NCBI GenBank assembly: GCA_028551475.1
Contig: CM052360.1
Location: 21,832,682-21,896,681, forward strand
Length of the DNA: 64,000 nt
Direction of reading: 5' to 3'
From: Casuarina equisetifolia
Lineage: Eukaryota; Streptophyta; Magnoliopsida; Fagales; Casuarinaceae
Part shown: positions 58,578-64,000 of the stretch, in pieces
How positions within the stretch are numbered: position 1 is the stretch's first letter
How the letters are laid out: every line of letters starts with the position of its first letter
Notes under the pieces: generated by a model
Database searches by the model: none
Seen by the model: only the letters and a program-made list of their open reading frames with translations
What the model was told of the DNA's origin: nothing
Program-made: the position numbers and the translations under genes

Positions 58578-59138
58578 GAGGCAACGCAGAATTCAGCCTG
58601 TTGGGAGAACAAACACCAGCAGGGAAGGCGCTTAAAGAACGACTCTTATAGCGTAAAACTATTGACGAAGAAGAAAGAAGGAAAGATGCGAAAGAAATAT
58701 CATAAACTAAATAAGAACATTATAAAACCTATTATAATTAATAAATGAAACTACGAAGCCTACTACAATCAGAAATAAAATTATAAAACCTAGGATAATA
58801 AAAAATATATATATATGGAACCTTTGATGGCTTAATAGAAAAGTGTAAATGATTGATGACTTATGGCATTCTCGGGAATATAGATATTTAATATTACAAG
58901 CAGCAAATCTAGTTTATGCTAGAGGCTTTCAATCAATTGATTTGATCTTTTCTTGTTAAGCATATCTTTTCATTGTGTCATTTTGTTGGAAAAGTCTCAG
59001 GTTAGTTGATACTTAAGACATTTCAAAGAATAGATAAGTTGTCTTTTAGTTTAACAACTTTCACTCACGGACATTTGGTAAGATCTTGAAGGAAAAAAAT
59101 CACTTAAAAGTTTATTTATTAAGAAAAATAAGTGTGTA
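58578..59138. repeat. Shared upstream module, copy 3 (pseudokinase promoter region)
   Basis: Matches 821-1640 and 62546-63340 with internal deletions. GAGGCAAC.CAGAATTCAGCC directly precedes the ATG in all copies. Common distal blocks are ATAAATGAAA.TAC.AAGCCT and GGTAAGATCTTGAAGGAAAA. It ends where a germin-like fragment begins. Confidence 0.75.
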
Positions 59139-59261
59139 AACCAAAAGTGCCCCCCGAATCATCCAAGTCAATTTTTCACTCTCCCCGGGGTATTTGTCTC
59201 ATTTATTTTCTTGTTTTCATTTTTGTAAATTTTTCCTGCTGCCACGTCCAACAACAAATCC

Positions 59262-59460
59262 GAACATTGACCTCTTGGAAAGCCTTGATAAAAGATTTAG
59301 AATTGATGAGAGGATTAGATCCAAAGACTGCATATGTTATGGTGACGACCCTGGCTACTAAAACCGGACAAGGCAACGGCATTAGTCTCTCCTATAGTAG
59401 GTTTGAAGTGAATGATAAGAGGCCGCTATCTGGGTTGGATGCGATGAAGTCAGTATGTTT
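59262..59460 (-). pseudogene. Germin-like protein pseudogene fragment
   Basis: The minus strand reads TDFIASNPDSGL, the equivalent of FVTSNPDNRL, then jumps by an internal deletion to the SQNPG region and ends YAVFGSNPLINSKSFIKAFQ. Stops occur between the pieces. It is far from the main cluster (17-28 kb) and lies directly beside a copy of exon 1 of the pseudokinase family. Confidence 0.75.
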
Positions 59461-59497
59461 TAATCGCTTTAGATTTGTGTCAAGCCCTTGTACGTAC

Positions 59498-59566
59498 CGC
59501 AGGTAACTGTCCGCTGCCCCCAGCCTTTGTTGCGTTCGATTGTGCAGCAGGGTGATTTCCCGCCAT
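59498..59566 (-). pseudogene. Orphan exon 1 of the pseudokinase-associated family, copy 4
   Basis: ATG at 59566, 23 codons (contains SNATKAGGSGQLPA), donor GTACGT at 59497. The leader CAGAATTCAGCC is conserved. No exon 2 follows within the copied DNA: the sequence runs into the germin-like fragment. Confidence 0.6.
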
Positions 59567-59740
59567 GAGGCAACACAGAATTCAGCCAAAGTAGGTTGGA
59601 AGAACAAACACCAGCAGGGAAGGCACTCAAAGAACGACTCTTATAGTGTAAAACTATTGAGGAAGAAGAAAGAAGGAAAGATGCGAAAGTTTTAGAAGTA
59701 TTATTCTTATTTAATGAAAACTTGTTTATGAGTTTTATAT
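59567..59740. repeat. Upstream module, copy 4 (short)
   Basis: Matches the first about 170 bp upstream of the other copies (AGAACAAACACC.GCAGGGAAG, GTGTAAAACTATTGAGGAAG). Confidence 0.7.
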
Positions 59741-59860
59741 ATGCAGCGCGTATCATATAAATATATCCATTTGTCAGTGTGCATGGATAGATAGAGAGAG
59801 AGAGAGAGGGGGGGACGGGGACGTTCAGGTATCGTGCACATTATTAGTGACCTTTTGATT
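59740..59860. repeat. Local duplication (partner 49855-50030) with GA microsatellite
   Basis: See partner. It contains AGATAGATAGAGAGAGAGAG followed by a G-run at 59785-59815. Confidence 0.7.
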
Positions 59861-60234
59861 CAGACAGCGAAGGTTCATTCTAAATTAAGCCGTTGTCGTC
59901 AGTGCCTACAACATAAATATATGAATATGTTAACATATAGATCTGCACATGCATTAAAAGCAAGAGAGATAAAAGGGAGAGGGAGAAGTATCTTGGCCTT
60001 ATAAGTGATGATATTTTCCTGTTTTAATGTTTTAAAATTTTGAAATTAATCACTATAATTTAATATAATATTAGAGTCAGAGATGAATCTTCTCTTTATA
60101 GAACATTCATGTCAACATACACATGAGAAGAAATATTATAGGTGGGTATTGTTATACATCAAAAATAAAAAGATGAACATTTGACTTTATAAATATTGAA
60201 ATTTTGTCACTTAATACTTTAAAATTTTGAAATA
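59861..60234. other. AT-rich, no gene
   Basis: The stretch 60010-60234 resembles the AT-rich LTR-like repeats at 25.7-26.6 kb (CACTTAATACTTTAAAATTT; ATATTAGAGTCAGAG). Confidence 0.35.
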
Positions 60235-60690
60235 AACCTTCACACTTTCTTATAATTATTTGTATATCTTTAATAGTATCTTAAATCAAAAGAGGGAGAG
60301 ACATAGAGACCGATGGAGGGAAACAGTGCAAAGAAAAGAAAAAAGGGTGGGAATTATATTATATGACACCTTTTATCAATCTTATTTTAAGATACTTCCA
60401 TTGTAGGGAAAGAATTTCTAACCCCCATTTGTTGTCATCGATACTATACAATGAGGCTTATCATTGTTTTGTTTGTGACAAACTCAAAAACGGAGTTGTT
60501 GAAAGTTACGAATTTAAAAAAAAATATTTATGATCAGAAAGCTCCAAATGAAAACAGCTGTTAAGGTTGAGCAACTTGAAATGTGACTACATTTTCTAGT
60601 CCGACAACATTTCACAATCCTAAGTCTACGAAGCTTACTGACATTTTATTTAGATATATAGCATAACAGGAGCTAATGTGGACCAAGCCA
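60235..60690. repeat. Segmental duplication copy (partner 33120-33700)
   Basis: See the 33-kb partner; same orientation, no coding sequence. Confidence 0.75.
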
Positions 60691-61316
60691 ATCATTTATA
60701 CTCTAGTTTTTTGTTTTTTTTTTTTCGTTGGTTATCTGTTTCCCATTGTTGCCCGTTCCCCCGAGTGCTGCTTTGCTGTTCCCATTACCATTTTCAGTTT
60801 CAAACTTCTGCATTTTATCAACAAATTTATCATAAGCACATTAGGAGTACAAGATAACAATCAGCAAAATTTTTTCACATAAATAGTAAGACTGTTTTTT
60901 GTTCAAGCACTCACACAAACTTACACATCCAAGTGTCAAACTTGGAACCAAGAGATAGCAGACAACACCTACTCCTAATTGAATTGAGCATTTTTCAACC
61001 AAATAATAATATTGTTAAATTAGTAAAACATACACTTTTAGTTAAATTTATAAAGCAACTTCACAAATACCTTCGCCTTTGAAAAACTCCTAACTATGTT
61101 TAATCGAAACGCCACAAACTAAAATATCTGCAACGTTGTATTACAACCACAAGTTTATAACGCTAACGAAATAACACTTTTAAAGTCTACTTTAGCTAAA
61201 TATGATTTTCCAAAATTTCTTATTTGACGTGGCGGCACCACATTTATCATTTCCATAAAACTGTGAATGTTGATCAATGAAAAACAGAATAATCATGTGC
61301 ATTTGAATATCTTAAA
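60691..61316. other. Intergenic, no gene seen
   Basis: AT-rich. A short plus-strand frame at 60676-60882 is probably chance. Confidence 0.35.
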
Positions 61317-62545
61317 TCAGGTAATATCAGCTAATGGACTTGTAGTATATCTGTTTAAGATAAGGAGATATACACATGCATTCAATTTATGATGGAATGG
61401 AGAAAGTAACTGAAACAAAAATGAAAGGAAACAATATAAAATCGAGAAGAAAAAAAAAACGTGATGAAGAAGAGGAATTTTTGCGTGCTTATATGCAGCA
61501 CTCATCTTGAGCATTTCCTCTAATTGTTTCGACACATCAACCAGTGATTTCTTTCTCCTTTCCATAGTTTCACCGGTATACAATTGTTCAAGCACCTTTT
61601 TCAGATGTTTAATGGGTTCTTCAGCAAGCACCTAACAGCATATAAGAGAGAGATAAAATTATATCAATACAAATCACATCCTGAGAAGATTTGGCATTTA
61701 GAAAGAGAAATACAAAAGTCAACGTAGAGCATAACCACGCTTTTCAAATATTCAGAAATTTTGATATAGTTCAAATTTGAATTTCTCTTAAATAAGTTGT
61801 AATACTAAAATATATCTTTAAATTTTTATATTTTTTTTCTTAAAACTCACATATTTAAAAACAAAAAAAATGACATGGTGCAATCTTGCATCTAGAAGTT
61901 TGATCAGATTCATCACACCCTCCCTTTCTCCCTCTCCGTCTGACTCAGAACGCTTTTATTCTTTCAGACCTGTGTTGTGCGATTGTACTTACCAGTTTTT
62001 TAATCTGCTGTAACACAGAACCGGCATTCACATGTTCCTAAGAGCACAAAACAGAAGACATTAGTTATGTCACCGGGAGTAAAAAGATCTGGTATTTAGA
62101 GGGATTAAAAGTATAGAAAATAAAAGAACAAAAGAAAATTAGAGGATAAACACCACCAACAGAAAATCAAGTATTAACTGCAAAACCAAAATCTACCTTA
62201 TGCTTTTTTTCAAGTCCAGGCTTGGCGTTGGATGTTCCGCCTTTGTTACTCCGTTTTTCCGCATGCTATGGGAACAAATGAAAAGATTTAGTACTGAGAA
62301 GGGACAGGACAAAAGTCAACGTCAAGCATCACCATGCTCAAGAAATCAGTAAGCTTTCAGCTAAAGGATTATCGAGACTCATAACTCTCCCTCCCTCTCT
62401 GCCTAACTCAGTATGTTTCCATCTCTTTAGATATGTGTCAAGCACTTGTACTTACCGCAGCAAACTGTCCGCTGCCCCCAGCCGTTCTTTGGTCGTCAAG
62501 TGCACCAGTGTGATTTTTTTTATTTTATTTTTTTATTTCTGCCAT
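61317..62545 (-). pseudogene. Paralogue of the left-edge gene, copy 2, with a damaged first exon
   Basis: Exon 1 (62456-62545): the ATG at the conserved position is followed after six codons by TAA inside an A-rich insertion, while the rest of the exon (HTGALDDQRTAGGSG) and the donor GTAAGT are intact. Exon 2 (62197-62265): HAEKRSNKGGTSNAKPG. Exon 3 (61993-62037): EHVNAGSVLQQIKKL. Exon 4 starts at 61631 after TTAG and reads VLAEEPIKHLKKVLEQLYTG, then RRKKSLVDVSKQLEEMLKMS; the frame stays open to 61317, but the part beyond about 61460 is low-complexity and may be intron or 3' UTR. Exon 4 is helical and charged, with no recognised domain. Without another start the gene cannot be translated from its usual ATG, so I call it a pseudogene with reservation. 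Confidence 0.55.
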
Positions 62546-63652
62546 GAGGCAACACAGAATTCAGCCAAAGCACGTTGGGAGAACAAACACATGCAGGGAA
62601 GGCACTCAAAGGACGACTTCTATAGTGTAAAACTATTGAGGAAGTAAGACGGAAAAAAGAAAGATGCCAAAGTTATGCTAATATTATTATTAAGAATATT
62701 TAATAGTCTCATAATCATTCTCAAAAGGCGTCTCAAGAGGAAAGGGAAAGCCACCACTTATAAGGCCCAGGTTTATATACTTTCTTTCTTATGAGAGACA
62801 AATCCAAGCATTCTCAACAATTATTATTTAAAGAAAACTTGTATATGAGTTTTATATATAAAGAAATATCATAAACTAAATAAGAAAATTATAAATCCTA
62901 TTATAATTAATAAATGAAAGTACGAAGCCTACTAAAATCAGAAAATAAAATTATAAAGCCTAGGATAATCACAAAAATGTAGAACCTTTGATGGGCTCAA
63001 TAAAAAACTACATATGAACTCTATATATTAATAATAATAAACATTTTAACATGTCTTTAATTGATTGATGACTTATAGCATTCTCGGGAATACGGATGTT
63101 TAACATTACAAGCAGAAAATCTACTTCATGCCTGAGGTTTTCAATCAATTTATTTGATCTTATCTTGTTAAGCATATATTTTTATTGTGTCGTTTTCTAA
63201 GGAAAGTCTTAGGTTAATTGATACCTAAGACATTTGAAAGAATAGATAAGTTGTCTTCTAGTTTAACAACTATCACTCATAGACATTCGGTAAGATCTTG
63301 AAGGAAAAAATTCACTTAAAAGTTTGTTTATTAATAAAAGTAAGAGTGTAAAGGAAGTAGAAAGATGCGAGGAAAAATTCAGCGTAAATGCAGAGTTCTG
63401 CAGCATTCCGCCAAATGCATTGAACTGTGAATAGAACTGCTTATTACCATTTTCTTTTTCTTCGCCGTTCTAGATGCTTTTTCTATTAGATCACAGACTG
63501 GGGAATTCGTCAAAGCAACCCTTTACATAAGATGTATGCACCTTTACATTCATCATAAAATTTGCAGATCAATACACGGAAAAGCTTCCATGACTCTCTG
63601 CCTCATTTTATCTATATTTTCCTCTATTTTCTCATCTCTCCTCAAATGTGGC
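61708..63652. repeat. Segmental duplication, right copy (partner 1-1917)
   Basis: Includes exons 1-3 of copy 2 and about 1.1 kb upstream. It contains no other gene between 62546 and 63652. After 63652 the sequence differs from the left copy, which has a LINE there. Confidence 0.85.
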
Positions 63653-63810
63653 TGAAAAATCCATATACTTGTTTCCAAGCAATGTGAATGTCGCCAATTT
63701 TGTTACTCTCAAACAAACATGAACAACTATCTTTCATGAGTTTCTCAAGTTAAATCTCTGGTGCATATTCAAAGACTGTTCACTTTTCTTATGGTTAAAA
63801 TCACACATCC

Positions 63811-64000
63811 TCAACATCTGTTTAAATAGATGGTGTAAAGAAGGCTAATCCAGAGTATGAACATTGGAAGCATAGTGATACTCTTGTCTTTATGGGCTTT
63901 GATCACAAGCTCAACATTCTTGGTCATGCGTGTTAACTTGATTCTCCCTCCAGAAGTTTGGATAATGCTTTCTAATCTTTTTGCCTGGAGGAGGACTTGC
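63811..64000 (-). CDS. Unidentified open frame entering from the right edge (partial)
   Basis: The minus-strand frame from 63999 to the TGA at 63811 gives 62 codons: LLQAKRLESIIQTSGG, then TRMTKNVELVIKAHKDK, and a hydrophobic end MLPMFILWISLLYTIYLNRC that could be a membrane anchor. No family recognised. It may be the last exon of a gene outside the window, or chance. Confidence 0.35.
   Translation of the reverse strand, partial: QVLLQAKRLESIIQTSGGRIKLTRMTKNVELVIKAHKDKSITMLPMFILWISLLYTIYLNRC

Noticed and set aside
59785-59820. GA/G tract as a possible regulatory or G-quadruplex site
   Set aside because: A simple microsatellite with only one long G-run; nothing shows function.
60676-60882. 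Possible small membrane protein
   Set aside because: Driven by a T-run next to a segmental duplication copy; the partner at 33.7 kb has no such frame.

Overview
This window looks like nuclear DNA of a flowering plant, probably a dicot. It is AT-rich, has sparse intron-containing genes, and carries germin-like proteins, a DUF247 protein, an arabinogalactan protein, Ty1/copia elements and L1-type LINEs. I cannot name the species. There are no tRNA or rRNA genes, no CRISPR arrays and no bacterial features.

Layout. 1-1917: 5' half of a minus-strand multi-exon gene that runs off the left edge, plus its upstream DNA; nearly the same 1.9 kb recurs at about 61.7-63.65 kb. 1918-4586: 5'-truncated LINE. 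4.6-7.6 kb: non-coding repeats. 7.67-11.4 kb: decayed minus-strand LINE split by a solo LTR (9887-11160, TSD GTTCT). 12.93-14.23 kb: intact DUF247 gene with two repeated small upstream ORFs, followed by a DUF247 pseudogene. 16.8-28.5 kb: germin-like (cupin) cluster with one intact gene (23.9-24.7), one frameshifted gene (21.6-22.3) and three wrecks; an arabinogalactan-protein pseudogene and a 2-oxoglutarate dioxygenase pseudogene lie inside it. 28.7-30.4 kb: truncated LINE with TSD. 34.38-39.58 kb: full-length minus-strand LINE with an 18-bp TSD. 40.4-41.8 kb: three-unit tandem array. 42.03-43.5 kb: second solo LTR with a LINE tail inside it. 44.94-49.79 kb: complete but inactivated copia element (TSD TTATA). 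50.8-58.6 kb: kinase-like gene on the minus strand whose fourth intron holds a younger copia element (51254-56985, TSD GATAC). 58.6-64 kb: further copies of the same gene's 5' module and a second relative of the left-edge gene.

Main result. Five exons on the minus strand between 58577 and 50806 splice in phase through GT-AG introns into an uninterrupted 277-codon frame. It resembles the kinase domain of calcium-dependent protein kinases but has lost the glycine loop, HRD Asp, DFG and APE, while keeping the VAIK-type Lys, alpha-C Glu, alpha-F Asp and alpha-I Arg. The frame survives although a 5.7-kb retrotransposon sits in intron 4. Its first exon, intron 1 and promoter are shared with at least three other copies in the window, so it belongs to a locally expanded, rearranging family that I cannot match to a described one.

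Most of the remaining sequence is repeats: local segmental duplications (17.9-19.0 with 32.0-33.1; 33.1-33.7 with 60.2-60.7; 49.85-50.03 with 59.74-59.86), short tandem duplications and AT-rich DNA without recognisable genes.
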